A stretch of DNA of 64,000 nt from Gracilibacillus orientalis (GCF_900114645.1 NZ_FOTR01000002.1:310001-374000); one strand, 5' to 3'; positions 9,243 to 18,877 are shown, counted from the first letter of the stretch. Made by a program: numbers and translations. The notes: a model not told the origin generated them from the sequence alone.

Positions 9243-9389
9243 CTAAGGATACCTCCTAAATAAATTCCTTTTCGTGTACAACGTCAACGGCACCATCTTG
9301 TTTAAAAAAGACAGATTAGCCATACTCGTTTATTCCAAGCTTCAATTACTTTTTGATAAAGCTCTTGGATTTCGTCTTGTAGTTAATTG

Positions 9390-9854
9390 TCATATTCTAT
9401 TCGTATGATTAAGCTTTTCAAAATAGATTAGTGATAGTTGTCTATTCACTGTGACTTCTTTACTATTTTCAAATCCATTCTTTTTATAAAAACTAATTGC
9501 TGGTGTATTTTTAGACCCCGTCGCTACTTTTATTGCTCTTACCTCAAAATTAGTTTCAAGGAAAGTTAAAAGTCTCTGTGCAATTCCTTTTCGAAAATGA
9601 TTTGGGTGTACAATCAACCGATGAATATCTATTTCATCATTCTCAATCTTTATTGATATTGCTCCGCACAGTTCTTCATCTAAGTAATAGCCAAAGAAAG
9701 TTTCTCTACATTGTTGTAAAGTATCCACAGTATCTTTTAATGGTGGTATTTCATAAGAACCAATTATTTCTGCCTCTACTTTATAAGATAGTATTTGGAT
9801 ATTTAAAATATTTTCAGCGTTTTTTCTATTAAGTATATCTATTTTATCTATCAA
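9390..9854 (-). CDS. GNAT N-acetyltransferase
   Basis: A 154-residue single-domain GNAT. The motifs are an Asp/Glu-rich beta strand ending in IDIHRLIVHP, the acetyl-CoA pyrophosphate loop HFRKGIAQRLL (Q/RxxGxG/A type), and NTPAISFYKKNGFE. The start is TTG with GAGGG 6 nt upstream; no ATG fits. Substrate unknown. It shares the minus strand with the CPT-like kinase, with a 147-nt gap holding nothing recognisable. Confidence 0.85.
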   Translation of the reverse strand: MIDKIDILNRKNAENILNIQILSYKVEAEIIGSYEIPPLKDTVDTLQQCRETFFGYYLDEELCGAISIKIENDEIDIHRLIVHPNHFRKGIAQRLLTFLETNFEVRAIKVATGSKNTPAISFYKKNGFENSKEVTVNRQLSLIYFEKLNHTNRI

Positions 9855-9931
9855 GGTAATCCCTCATTTATCATTTTCTTCTATCAAATTACCCTATTCT
9901 ATCAACATTTTATCATGAATGAAGATAGAAA

Positions 9932-9958
9932 ATCCCCTTTCAGAACATCTGAAGGGGG
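9932..9958 (-). terminator. terminator downstream of the DUF2935 gene
   Basis: ccccttTCAG and CTGAaggggg form a strong stem with a 5-nt loop; on the minus strand it is followed by ATTTTC. Confidence 0.7.
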
Positions 9959-10087
9959 AACTTCGCGTTTTATTCTGATAATATAGTCACTCTAACCCAC
10001 GTTATCCATTTTAAGATTAATTCCAACTAAGTTCGACGCAACAATCTTCTCCTCTTTTTCAAATCAAATTTATTAATAATTGGTTAC

Positions 10088-10861
10088 TCAATTGCCGGTA
10101 GCATGCTTAGATTGAGCCACTTTCATTAAGTAATACTGCTCCTCGCGAGCCATATGATCAGCCATAGAAGCAGTAAATGTACTTAATACTTCTGCACTCA
10201 ACTCCATTTCTTCCAATTCGTGCAAAAATGTATTAAATAATCCTATTTCTACTTCCACATTATTATTAAACCTTTTTAATGCTGGGAATGCATTAATATT
10301 GGAGCGTAAATAACCGGTCAGTTCAACCGCTTTTAGATAGAATTGATTAAAATGCTCCGTAAAAGTATGACTCTTTTCTTTTAACCTTTGTTCCACCCCA
10401 TCCATCTCATCATTAATCGCCCCTGCATGACCTGATGCATCCAACAGCCAGAGAAGGTGATGATGTAATTCATGAAAGATAGGTGGTACCTCTCCTTGCT
10501 TCAGATAACTCAAAATTAACAAATATTCTTCCAATTCATTAACCATATGATTAAGAAATGTTGGTGTCAGATGAATACCAATTTGACCTGTCAATTGCCG
10601 TTCAATAATCGAAAGTTTAAACTCTCTGAATTGCCTTGTCAGATCTTCAACCATAATAGAGAACGAAATCGCATTGGACGTATCAATGGCACTTGATTGT
10701 GCGAGCAATTGATCATACTGCGTGCGAAACATTTTGGCCTTTTCAATATCCTCCATTTCTGATGGATAAAGGGAATCGTTTATAAATCGAGCGTGATCAC
10801 CGAGTACCCTCAACCAAAATTGATGTTCAAACACAGCACTTTTCAAATAATTCATTTTCAA
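10088..10861 (-). CDS. DUF2935 hemerythrin-like protein
   Basis: A 257-residue all-helical protein that matches the DUF2935 family, with two related halves. Each begins with a His/Glu-containing helix: FEHQFWLRVLGDHARF near residues 11-26, and a later counterpart around HELHHHLLWLLDASGHAG. The His/Glu residues are spaced as in di-iron four-helix bundles, so metal binding is likely; the biochemical role is unknown. The TTG start lies 9 nt after GGGG, with an ATG two codons later as the alternative. Confidence 0.75.
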   Translation of the reverse strand: MKMNYLKSAVFEHQFWLRVLGDHARFINDSLYPSEMEDIEKAKMFRTQYDQLLAQSSAIDTSNAISFSIMVEDLTRQFREFKLSIIERQLTGQIGIHLTPTFLNHMVNELEEYLLILSYLKQGEVPPIFHELHHHLLWLLDASGHAGAINDEMDGVEQRLKEKSHTFTEHFNQFYLKAVELTGYLRSNINAFPALKRFNNNVEVEIGLFNTFLHELEEMELSAEVLSTFTASMADHMAREEQYYLMKVAQSKHATGN

Positions 10862-10938
10862 ATAATACAGCCCCTTTTATTCCATGATGGTTTATTCTAT
10901 TCGAGAATTTGGGGAAATATTAATGGGAGGCGTTCTGG

Positions 10939-11172
10939 CTATTCAATTAAAGTGTATGTTCCTCTAGTCAATCTTTTTAATTTTCTGTATTCATCTGGTA
11001 CTGTTGAAGTAGTATTTCCACCATAACTAATTGGCACCATATCTGCCAAAGTTGTTCCGACATCTTTCCATTTTTGTTTATATTGTCGGCTTATATAAAT
11101 GTCTACTTCTTGAATGGTCATTGGTTTTTGTTTATCCATAAAACATTTTAGAATAGCTTCATGTAACACCAT
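10939..11172 (-). CDS. small winged-helix-like protein
   Basis: A 77-residue basic protein. The pattern MVLHEAILKCFMDKQKPMTI ... VDIYISRQYKQKWKD ... YRKLKRLTRGTYTL looks like a compact winged helix of the HARE-HTH kind, with two helices, a recognition-like segment and a terminal beta wing. I do not recognise a named family. It lies between the DUF2935 gene and the divergent solute-binding protein. DNA binding is inferred, not shown. Confidence 0.55.
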   Translation of the reverse strand: MVLHEAILKCFMDKQKPMTIQEVDIYISRQYKQKWKDVGTTLADMVPISYGGNTTSTVPDEYRKLKRLTRGTYTLIE

Positions 11173-11433
11173 TATCTACATCCTTTCTTCTGGTATTCAA
11201 CTGTCTCACTACTAGTATTAATATGTACGGTACACTGTTTTATAGTATGAGTGCGACTATTTTATCTTAAGTAGTTGAAAAAAATCATTATAACAGAAAT
11301 AATCATTATATTAGTTTTGCTTTTCCTTCTACTTATTTCCCTTAGGTTAACAGCCTAATAACAAAAATTTGATTATATACGAAATCTAATGATTCATCGT
11401 AGACTTAAGACAACACTAAAAAGGGGTGAAGAA

Positions 11434-12939
11434 ATGAAAAAGAAATTAACTATCTTAATTTTGTTTTTGTTGTTTGGAATCATTTTATTTGCTTGCAGCA
11501 ATAATGAAAGCGCTTCAGATGATCAAGATGATTCTGGTAATGAAGAAGGTAATGAGGACCCAGATTTAAATGAAATATCAATATTGGCTCCTCTACATTC
11601 CGCTGAAACACCTGATCCAATGTTGGAGGAAAAAATTGAAGAATTAACCGATGTACAATTGGATTTGCAATATGTTCCGGCAAACAATTATCAGGATCGT
11701 ATGAATACAGCATTTGCAACAAGTAGTATGCCAGAAGTTGCCAACATACCGATAGAAGGTAATTTTAAAGAAGCAATCACTGACGGACAATTTTGGGAAA
11801 TCGAACCTTATTTAGATGAATATGAAAACTTACAGAATTTAAAAGATGACATTTTGGATAACATGCGGGTGGATGGAAAGTTATATTCGCTATATCAAGG
11901 TCGTCCATTATCAAGACAAGGGATTATTTATCGAAAAGATTGGGCAGATAATCTTGGTTTGGACGCACCTAAAACAACAGATGAATTTTTCGAAATGATG
12001 AAGCAGTTTACTGAAAATGATCCAGATGGAAATGGTGTAGATGACACAATAGGTTTAGCTGATAGAGGAGACCTAGCATATGGCTCCTTTAATACCATCG
12101 CCTCCTGGTTTAATGCTCCTAATGAATGGGGAGAACAAGATGGACAATTACTGCCTACATTTATGTTTCCTGAGTATAAAGAAACTCTTGATTTTATGAG
12201 AGACCTACACGAAAAGGGCTATATCAATCAAGATTTCCCTGTTACCAGTAAGCCTGACCAACAAGACATGATTAAATCTGGAAAAGCAGGTGCTTATATT
12301 GGATGTATGTGTGATGTGAGTCAATTGCACAGTGACGGGGTTGCACTAAATCCAGATATGGAGTTAGATGTACACAATCAAATAAAGGGACCACATGGTG
12401 AATATCAAATCTGGAGTATTCCAGGTTACAATCATCCTTATTTCTTTCCGAAGTCCACGATAGAAACAGAGGAAGAACTAAAAGCAATTCTATCATTTTT
12501 TGATAAGATGATGGAACCAGAAGTTGCGAACACCGTATTTTGGGGTATTGAAGACGAACATTACACCGTGGAAGATGGCAAAGCCGTTACGATTGAAGAT
12601 AGTGGTAAATTGGACCGGGAAGTCATTCCTTATCAAACATTTGAAATAGGTGAACCGGAAACAAACGGACGTTATGAAGGTGCCTTTCCGTTAGAAGCGC
12701 GTGAAAAGGCAGAAGAATTGTTTAAGGATAACGAAAAGTATTTAATTGAAAATCCCACTGTTACCTTAGACTCTGAAACATATGATTTGCAAGGTGAGGA
12801 ATTAGATACCATTATTATCGATGCCACATTTAATTATATTATTGGACAAATAGATGAACAAGGCTTTGATGAAGCAGTCGAAAAGTGGAGAACAACAGGT
12901 GGTGATGACGTCATCGAAGAGTTTAATGCTTCAAGATAA
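11434..12939 (+). CDS. LplA-type extracellular solute-binding lipoprotein
   Basis: A 501-residue sugar-binding lipoprotein with a signal peptide (KKKLTILILFLLFG), lipobox LFAC and an Asp/Glu-rich linker. The mature protein resembles the LplA/YtcQ family of large binding proteins (about 500 residues): IYRKDWADNLGLDAPKTTDEF, FTENDPDGNGVDDTIG and GRYEGAFPLEA. Such proteins deliver oligosaccharides to a LplB/YtcP permease pair, but no permease lies beside it. The next gene is a YesS-like membrane AraC regulator. The ATG used follows GGGGTG; an upstream in-frame ATG lacks a ribosome site. A cre-like palindrome lies inside codons 24-28. Confidence 0.9.
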   Translation: MKKKLTILILFLLFGIILFACSNNESASDDQDDSGNEEGNEDPDLNEISILAPLHSAETPDPMLEEKIEELTDVQLDLQYVPANNYQDRMNTAFATSSMPEVANIPIEGNFKEAITDGQFWEIEPYLDEYENLQNLKDDILDNMRVDGKLYSLYQGRPLSRQGIIYRKDWADNLGLDAPKTTDEFFEMMKQFTENDPDGNGVDDTIGLADRGDLAYGSFNTIASWFNAPNEWGEQDGQLLPTFMFPEYKETLDFMRDLHEKGYINQDFPVTSKPDQQDMIKSGKAGAYIGCMCDVSQLHSDGVALNPDMELDVHNQIKGPHGEYQIWSIPGYNHPYFFPKSTIETEEELKAILSFFDKMMEPEVANTVFWGIEDEHYTVEDGKAVTIEDSGKLDREVIPYQTFEIGEPETNGRYEGAFPLEAREKAEELFKDNEKYLIENPTVTLDSETYDLQGEELDTIIIDATFNYIIGQIDEQGFDEAVEKWRTTGGDDVIEEFNASR

Positions 12940-12954
12940 CTGATGATTAACCAG

Positions 12955-13005
12955 AAAAGGGCTGTCCCCTAAGTTTCACAATTGACTTACGGTAGCCCTT
13001 TTCTT
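12955..13005 (+). terminator. terminator of the solute-binding gene
   Basis: aaaagggct and agcccttttc form a perfect 9-bp stem with a 31-nt loop, followed by tttctttg. Confidence 0.75.
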
Positions 13006-13065
13006 TGATGTTAAAAAAGGCTAAAGAGCGATTAAATCTTAACGAGTGAACAAAACGGAAATTCG

Positions 13066-13273
13066 TCTATTTGACTGGAGTTCTCCTTTGGGGGCGTCTC
13101 CCGTCGTTTAGAACACTTCTATTCGACGCGAGCTCTCTTTTTGGGGCGCCTCCCGTCGTTTAGAACACTTCTATTTGACGGGAGCTCTCCTTTTGGGGCG
13201 CCTCCCGTCATTTAGAGCTCTTCTATTCGACGGGAGCTCTCCTTTGGGGGCGCCTCCCGTCGAATAGATTTTT
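13066..13273. repeat. four tandem 52-bp hairpin repeats
   Basis: Four units of exactly 52 bp follow one another at 13066, 13118, 13170 and 13222. Each unit contains two arms of about 14 nt, of the type ctattcgacgggag and ctcccgtcgaatag. The arms flank a loop containing ctctcctttggggcg, so each unit can fold into one hairpin. The last unit has a perfect 14-bp stem and runs into attttttacc, resembling a terminator. The third unit is 54% G+C, far above its surroundings. Units differ by a few substitutions and by no indels. The array lies between the solute-binding gene and its neighbouring AraC regulator. Confidence 0.9.
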
Positions 13274-13395
13274 TACCTTGTATTGTTTTTATTGAAATAA
13301 CCTAGAAGACAACCTTTTTTCCATTTATCAGAAGGTTATGATAAAATTTATGAAGTCACTCATAAAACAACTAAAGAAGATGGAGGTCGGATGAT

Positions 13396-15672
13396 TTGTT
13401 TAAGAAAAAACAACAATTCTATCTAAAGCTATTATCCTTTGTTTTATTACTTGGAATCATCCCCGTCTTATTGGTAGGTATTTTCTCCTTTCTTATCTCA
13501 TCTAACAATATTCAAGATAAAGTAGAAAAAGAGAAAGAATATAATGTTTATCAAACTCAGATGACAATCGAACAAGTATTGAAGCAAGTTGATCAATCAT
13601 TAACAAATTTTGCTATGTCACCACTTGCCAAGCAGCTGCTAGAAGAGCCTATGGAACCGAACCAGTTCCCTCTTTACAGAAGACTAAAAAAAGAATTGAA
13701 CTACCTGCAACGGTTTGATTCCGGAGTCATTGATATTGCATACATAAACAAGGAACAAATGTGGTTAATCCGAAATAGAGGATTAACGACATTATCGAAT
13801 CAGGATAAAGAATTAATAGAAAACTATAGCGAGCTTACCAATCAATCTGCATGGTTGATCCAAGAATCAGAGGATACTTTCACCGATCAATATGCTAATA
13901 ATTGTAAGCGTTATCTTTCTATGGTGAAAAAGCTTCCGCTGAGCTCCGTACATAATAAGGGTTTTATCACCGCTATTATTCCAACATGTGATTTGCAAGA
14001 ACGGATATTAATGGAAGAAAATAATGGATCAACTATTGTATTGAATGAAAACAAACAGGTGGTTTTTAACAGTGAAAAAAAACAGATTAATTCATTAGAG
14101 AATCATCCTGTAATCAGTGCCATACAACAAAATAAGCAAATTCAAAATCAATTACACATCGACTATAATAACGAGAAATATACTGTCACCTATCGTGTTT
14201 CTAATTATAATGGCTGGACTTATATTAATCTTATTCGATTGAATGATCTCAAAGAATCTTCCTATGCTATTGGCTGGTTTACCTTTCTCATATGTCTTGT
14301 TATTGTATTAGGACTGATTATCGTTGCCATTATCGGTTCCGGTAAATTATATAAACCGATTCAGCAAATCATCCATATCATGAAATTACCCAATGAAGCT
14401 GATAACAATAAATCTCATGATGAAATCGAGGAAATCACGAAACAGATTCATACTATTCTGGATAAAAATCAAACACTAGAGGAACGGGTTAAAACTCAAA
14501 AGGATCAACTGCATCTTTTTTTCATGAATAAATTAATCTTGGGTAACATCACTGAAAATGAAATAGTAGAAAAGCTACCGAAAGAAATCAATAGCGAGCA
14601 TTGGTTTACTGTGATGTTGATAAAAATCGATTCGTTAGAAGGAACGAGATTTACTGATAATGATAATGATGTCATCCTTTTTTCAATTAATACGATTATT
14701 AACGAACTCATAAGTGAAGATAACCGCTTTACCCCTATCGTGTTAGAGGATAAACAAGTAACCGTATTAATGGGTAAAGAAAAAAATCATGGATATAAAG
14801 AGGATATAGACACTTTAACAAAAAGAGTGCAGAAAACCATCGCCGATGTATTAAAAATCTCTATCAGTATTGGAATTAGTAATCGCTACTTTAACTTAAT
14901 AGAAACAAATGAAGCCCTGCAAAAGAGTGAAGCGGCATTGCGACAAACCATTGTACTAGGCAAAGGGCAAGTCATTCGGTTTGATTCACTGGAAGGACAG
15001 CATTCATTCAAAACTTTTTACCCAAAACAGATTGAACATGATCTGTTTGATGCGATAAAAACTCTTCATCATGAACGAGTTGATCAGAAGTTAACAGAGC
15101 TGCTTGATAATATATTTAATAAACAATTAACATATACACAGTATGAAATTTCCATTCTTCGATTTATTAATAATCTATTAGAATTTACAGAGATGTTAGC
15201 TATTGAAATTGATATGATTGATGACAAACAGACATTGATTAATTATCTCTATCGTTTCCGAATCAGAGAAGATATTGAGAATTGGTTCAAACAGGTCATG
15301 ATTTATCCAATCATGGGGCATCTCAAAAATCGTTTAGAGCTACAATACCATTCACTGTCAGAACAGGTTATCCATATCATTCATGAAGAGTTCGATCAAG
15401 AATTAACATTGGAAAGGGTTGCGGATCGCCTACATTATAATGCAAGTTATTTAAGTAACTTATTTCGTCAGGAAACGAATAGGTCATTTAGTGAGTATCT
15501 AGCACAATATCGTATTGAAATGGCAAAAAATTGGCTAGAAACAACAAAAATGCCTGTTAAAGATATCGCTAATGAATTGCGATATAACAATTCCCAAAAT
15601 TTTATCAGGTCTTTTCGAAAGAATGTAGGAATGACACCAGGGAATTATCGTAAGAAAATGAAATTGGAATAA
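13396..15672 (+). CDS. membrane-anchored AraC-family regulator, YesS-like
   Basis: The 758-residue protein has TM1 at about residues 13-35, an extracellular sensor region (about 36-285, Cache-like), TM2 at about 291-314, a linker with a short coiled coil, a central degenerate region, and two AraC helix-turn-helix motifs at the C-terminus (about 660-755: LTLERVADRLHYNASYLSNL and VKDIANELRYNNSQNFIRSF). This is the layout and size of B. subtilis YesS/YtdP-type regulators, which sit beside LplA-LplB-YtcP transporters. The start is TTG, 9 nt after GGAGG. It probably senses a sugar or the adjacent binding protein, and controls that gene or the mannan locus that converges on it. Confidence 0.9.
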   Translation: MFKKKQQFYLKLLSFVLLLGIIPVLLVGIFSFLISSNNIQDKVEKEKEYNVYQTQMTIEQVLKQVDQSLTNFAMSPLAKQLLEEPMEPNQFPLYRRLKKELNYLQRFDSGVIDIAYINKEQMWLIRNRGLTTLSNQDKELIENYSELTNQSAWLIQESEDTFTDQYANNCKRYLSMVKKLPLSSVHNKGFITAIIPTCDLQERILMEENNGSTIVLNENKQVVFNSEKKQINSLENHPVISAIQQNKQIQNQLHIDYNNEKYTVTYRVSNYNGWTYINLIRLNDLKESSYAIGWFTFLICLVIVLGLIIVAIIGSGKLYKPIQQIIHIMKLPNEADNNKSHDEIEEITKQIHTILDKNQTLEERVKTQKDQLHLFFMNKLILGNITENEIVEKLPKEINSEHWFTVMLIKIDSLEGTRFTDNDNDVILFSINTIINELISEDNRFTPIVLEDKQVTVLMGKEKNHGYKEDIDTLTKRVQKTIADVLKISISIGISNRYFNLIETNEALQKSEAALRQTIVLGKGQVIRFDSLEGQHSFKTFYPKQIEHDLFDAIKTLHHERVDQKLTELLDNIFNKQLTYTQYEISILRFINNLLEFTEMLAIEIDMIDDKQTLINYLYRFRIREDIENWFKQVMIYPIMGHLKNRLELQYHSLSEQVIHIIHEEFDQELTLERVADRLHYNASYLSNLFRQETNRSFSEYLAQYRIEMAKNWLETTKMPVKDIANELRYNNSQNFIRSFRKNVGMTPGNYRKKMKLE

Positions 15673-15680
15673 ATAGAGGA

Positions 15681-15713
15681 AATTCCAGTCCTTTTCATGA
15701 AAGGGCTGGAATT
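15681..15713. terminator. hairpin between convergent genes
   Basis: aattccag and ctggaatt form a perfect stem extended by tcctttt/aaaggg. There is no long T run on either side, so termination is likely only partial in both directions. Confidence 0.5.
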
Positions 15714-15721
15714 ATTCAATG

Positions 15722-16654
15722 TTAAAAACCTTTTTTGACATCCACTATGTTGCGGAGAGGTTTGTCTTTTTCTAGATTTTCCAGTGTTTCAACAAAGCAT
15801 TCTACAGCTTCTTCGGATGTTGTCACAGCAGATATATGTGGTGTAATAACAACGTTTGGATGTTTCCATAACACATTATCTTGTGGCAGTGGCTCGTCTC
15901 GAAATACATCAAGTACAGCAAACCTTATCTGACCAAGTTCCAATGCTTGCAACAGGTCTGATTCACTAATAGATTCTCCTCTACCAACATTAATAAAACC
16001 AATACTTGATAGATGCTTAAAAATGTCCTCATTAAATAAATGTTCTGTATTTTCCGTTAACGGTAAAGTATTAATCATATAATTCATTTCATTTAATAAT
16101 GAAAAATGCGCATCAACTGTCAATACTTCTTTGAAAAATTGCTTTTGTTTACCGCTTAATGATACCCCATAAACTTCTGCACCAAAAAAAGAAAGGACTT
16201 GAGCTATTTGTTGGCCAATCTCTCCTGTTCCATAAATCATTACTTTTGCTTCTTTGAGCATCTTCGGCGTAATAGGTTTCCAATGCTTGTCGGATTGATG
16301 ATAAAGGAATTGGTTATGAAACTGTAAATCCTTTAGTATGTAACTTAGGCAATATTCACTAATTCTTTCTCCAAACGAACATATCGTTCTTGTTAAGATA
16401 ACATTTTCATTCCAATTCTTTTGTAATAAGAAGTTGTCTACCCCTGCTCCCAGTGAATGAACCCATGTCACTTTACTATAATCATAACTTGACCTTGTTT
16501 TAAAGGATACAAATGCATCAGCCCAGACTAAATCTTCATCCCTTAGTTCATCTTCAGTTAAATAACGAAATTCCTTTTCCAGTGCATAATTTTCTATAAG
16601 ATCTTGTATTTCTTGATTCAAAGGGCTTACAAACAATATATTGTTGATCTTCAT
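15722..16654 (-). CDS. D-2-hydroxyacid dehydrogenase family protein
   Basis: A 310-residue NAD(P)-dependent dehydrogenase of the D-isomer-specific 2-hydroxyacid family. It shows WVHSLGAGVDNF, the Rossmann motif YGTGEIGQQIA, FINVGRGESISESDLL, the catalytic segment LDVFRDEPLP and the final HPNVVITPHISA with the active-site His. These enzymes interconvert 2-keto acids and D-2-hydroxyacids; this divergent subgroup has no known substrate. The start used is the ATG with AAAGGAG 7 nt upstream. It follows the mannan operon on the same strand beyond a hairpin, so it may be read through or transcribed independently. Confidence 0.85.
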   Translation of the reverse strand: MKINNILFVSPLNQEIQDLIENYALEKEFRYLTEDELRDEDLVWADAFVSFKTRSSYDYSKVTWVHSLGAGVDNFLLQKNWNENVILTRTICSFGERISEYCLSYILKDLQFHNQFLYHQSDKHWKPITPKMLKEAKVMIYGTGEIGQQIAQVLSFFGAEVYGVSLSGKQKQFFKEVLTVDAHFSLLNEMNYMINTLPLTENTEHLFNEDIFKHLSSIGFINVGRGESISESDLLQALELGQIRFAVLDVFRDEPLPQDNVLWKHPNVVITPHISAVTTSEEAVECFVETLENLEKDKPLRNIVDVKKGF

Positions 16655-16761
16655 TGATGATCTCCTTTCATCCATACCATATCAAAATCGATATATAGGA
16701 GTTAAATATTAATGTTAATACTAAACGGCTACTAAAATCAAGCAGAGATATGAGGATAAAA

Positions 16762-16796
16762 GAAGATCAGCCTATCCCTATTTAGGAACAGGCTTA
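16762..16796 (-). terminator. possible terminator of the mannan operon
   Basis: agcct...aggct arms enclose a partly paired centre. On the minus strand the hairpin is followed by gatcttctttt. The stem is imperfect, so termination may be leaky. Confidence 0.5.
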
Positions 16797-16800
16797 TTTA

Positions 16801-17877
16801 TTAATGCTTCATCAATCCTTGTCTTTCTATCCTTATCAAACATTCAAATAGCATGACACCACTTAACTCAATGCTTAAATCAATCCCTCTAGTTAGATCC
16901 GGCTTCTCACTCCAAAGGTGGTTAAATATTAATTTCTCGTCATCCTTACCGTTCTGCCAAAGGTTTTCGGCATTCTCATCTAAATAGTGAAGTATTGCTT
17001 TTGTTTCTGTTGGAGCTGTTAAAATTAACTCGGTGAAATAACGAATCATAATTCCTTTAAACAGGCCACCATCGCCATTCCCTTCACTTTTTAGCACATT
17101 ATGTTCATTATCATGTAATTTCTCCATTGCTGTATGTGCCGTTTGTAATGCTTTTTGTAAGTATTTCTCATGGTTAGATATCCGATAAAGCTCGACTGCT
17201 GCCCCTACGTACACACCTTGGCAATAGGTGAATTCCCAATCGGCATCAATTTTTCCATCACCAAGTCGATTGATTCCATCCATAACAAAGCCTGTTTCAG
17301 GGTCAACTAGGTTTTGGTCCTGCCAATCAAAGATTTTTTGTGCCCATTCTAAATCTTCTTCTTTTCCAAAATACTTATATAATCTTGCCGCTAAAATAAT
17401 AGCCGGACCATTTGCTGGCGTATTTTTATAATCGACCTGGTCTTTGTGCCAGGCTATTCCTCCACCCATGTGCTCATTCCAACCAGTTTTTATATCCTTC
17501 CAAAGAATTTGCACATCCTTCAAATACTTGTCTGTTCCCGTTGCTTCATAGGCACGTAACAGTGCTAGCGCCAGCCATTCCATGTCATCGTATAATAGAT
17601 TAGTTGGCTGACCACCGTTTCTGAACACAAGACCATCATATTCCTGTTCAATAATTGTAAGAATTTCTTTATCATTCGTTCGGCAGTATGCATCTACTAA
17701 ACTATCGATCGCATGAGCATACCACCAGTAATGAAACGTAAGATTGCAACGATTATCCGGATTTGGATAATGATTATTAAACATTTCCAGATCATGATTC
17801 CAATAGTATTGAACTAAACTATCAAACGATTTCTGTGCCCTTGTTTCCCATTTTGTTGTTTTGTTTGCTACGTTCAT
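16801..17877 (-). CDS. cytoplasmic GH76 endo-alpha-1,6-mannanase-like protein
   Basis: The 358-residue protein is a complete GH76 (alpha/alpha)6-barrel domain without signal peptide. The paired catalytic aspartates of the family lie in LLYDDMEW (D97, D98). Further conserved blocks are FHYWWYAHAIDSLVDAY, GGGIAWHKDQVDYKNTPANGP and WEFTYCQGVYVGA. GH76 enzymes cleave alpha-1,6-mannose backbones of fungal and bacterial mannans by a retaining mechanism. Here it would act on imported oligosaccharides. It is the last gene of the operon. It is clearly a paralogue of the secreted GH76 four genes upstream, so a division into extracellular and intracellular enzymes is inferred. Confidence 0.92.
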   Translation of the reverse strand: MNVANKTTKWETRAQKSFDSLVQYYWNHDLEMFNNHYPNPDNRCNLTFHYWWYAHAIDSLVDAYCRTNDKEILTIIEQEYDGLVFRNGGQPTNLLYDDMEWLALALLRAYEATGTDKYLKDVQILWKDIKTGWNEHMGGGIAWHKDQVDYKNTPANGPAIILAARLYKYFGKEEDLEWAQKIFDWQDQNLVDPETGFVMDGINRLGDGKIDADWEFTYCQGVYVGAAVELYRISNHEKYLQKALQTAHTAMEKLHDNEHNVLKSEGNGDGGLFKGIMIRYFTELILTAPTETKAILHYLDENAENLWQNGKDDEKLIFNHLWSEKPDLTRGIDLSIELSGVMLFECLIRIERQGLMKH

Positions 17878-17960
17878 ATTGTCCTCCTTTTACCTAAGAT
17901 TCAAAGATAATCCATATGATCATAATAACCATATGGATACCCTTGAACCGTTACTACTTT

Positions 17961-18791
17961 TTATTTATTTGGTAAATAAGTCTGTTTCATCTTTTTTAAT
18001 CCTTGGCTAGCAACTTCTAGTGCTGATTGATTACCATAATTTTCGATGAATAATTCTAATGATAAATAACCTTGATAATTCATTTCTACTAAGTAGTTCG
18101 CTAGCTGTTCAGTCGGTGCGATCCCATCACCAGGAAACTGTCGTTCTGAATCAGTTATCTGTTCCTTTGGTGGGTATTCTGGATAATCGTTGACATGGAA
18201 AATACCGATATTTCTCTGATTTAAATAAGCTAGACTTGTAAAGTAACTTCCTCCAGTGTACATATGGAAAGGATCCAATAAAAATTTCACATCAGAAAGT
18301 CCACTCTCCATCGCGATATACATCGCTTCGCTTAACGTAGCTAGTTTGTTAGCTTTACCCCAGAATTCAAGATAGACTTCCATGTCCATCCGTCTCGCAA
18401 TTGTTGTTAATGCAGAAAAATGCTCAGCAATTGTTTCTAATGTTAAATCATCCATACTTCCACTAGGGGGAGCCGCTACAGCATTACAGCCTATTTCCTT
18501 CAGCATTGTCATCTCTTTTTCCGCCTCAACAAGCCCTTTTATTCTAGTAGCCTCATCCTCATCCGACCACTTAAAAAAAGTAATCGCATTAACCACGAAT
18601 ATACCTCTGTCTTTCAGGAACTCTTTAATTGTTTTAAGTGAACCACCCTTTTCAAGGTAAGATTCAATATCTTTAACCCACAATTCAATGCCATCATATC
18701 CCGCTTCAGCTGCTACCCTTATCTGTTCGATCACATCCAATTCAAATGGAAACAGCGTCGAGGCATTCAAGGCAAACTTAAAATTATGCAC
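17961..18791 (-). CDS. sugar phosphate isomerase/epimerase family protein (TIM barrel)
   Basis: A 276-residue AP-endonuclease-2/xylose-isomerase-like barrel: an N-terminal FALNASTLFPFELD strand, AGYDGIELWVKD, CNAVAAPPSG, KFLLDPFHMY, GIFHVNDYPEYPP and the terminal GYLSLELF. The Glu, Asp, His and Glu residues at the strand ends match the metal-binding set of the superfamily. Reactions in this superfamily include keto-sugar epimerisation, isomerisation and dehydration; the substrate here is unknown. The start is GTG, 8 nt after AAGGG. It lies in the mannan operon next to a second, divergent barrel, so the two probably catalyse successive or alternative steps. Confidence 0.85.
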   Translation of the reverse strand: MHNFKFALNASTLFPFELDVIEQIRVAAEAGYDGIELWVKDIESYLEKGGSLKTIKEFLKDRGIFVVNAITFFKWSDEDEATRIKGLVEAEKEMTMLKEIGCNAVAAPPSGSMDDLTLETIAEHFSALTTIARRMDMEVYLEFWGKANKLATLSEAMYIAMESGLSDVKFLLDPFHMYTGGSYFTSLAYLNQRNIGIFHVNDYPEYPPKEQITDSERQFPGDGIAPTEQLANYLVEMNYQGYLSLELFIENYGNQSALEVASQGLKKMKQTYLPNK

Positions 18792-18877
18792 GTATTTCAC
18801 CCTTTTACAGTTGTATCTTTTATTTTATGTCACATGGAGTCTAGGACTATTTTATTTATTCCTTTCCACACAATCTA

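Noticed and set aside
11504-11517. cre-like sequence TGAAAGCGCTTCAG inside the solute-binding gene
   Set aside because: The half-sites are one base too close for the 14-bp CcpA consensus, and it lies within coding sequence. It may still be weakly functional but is not listed as a site.
13066-13273. CRISPR array
   Set aside because: The repeats are contiguous without variable spacers, and no cas genes are near.
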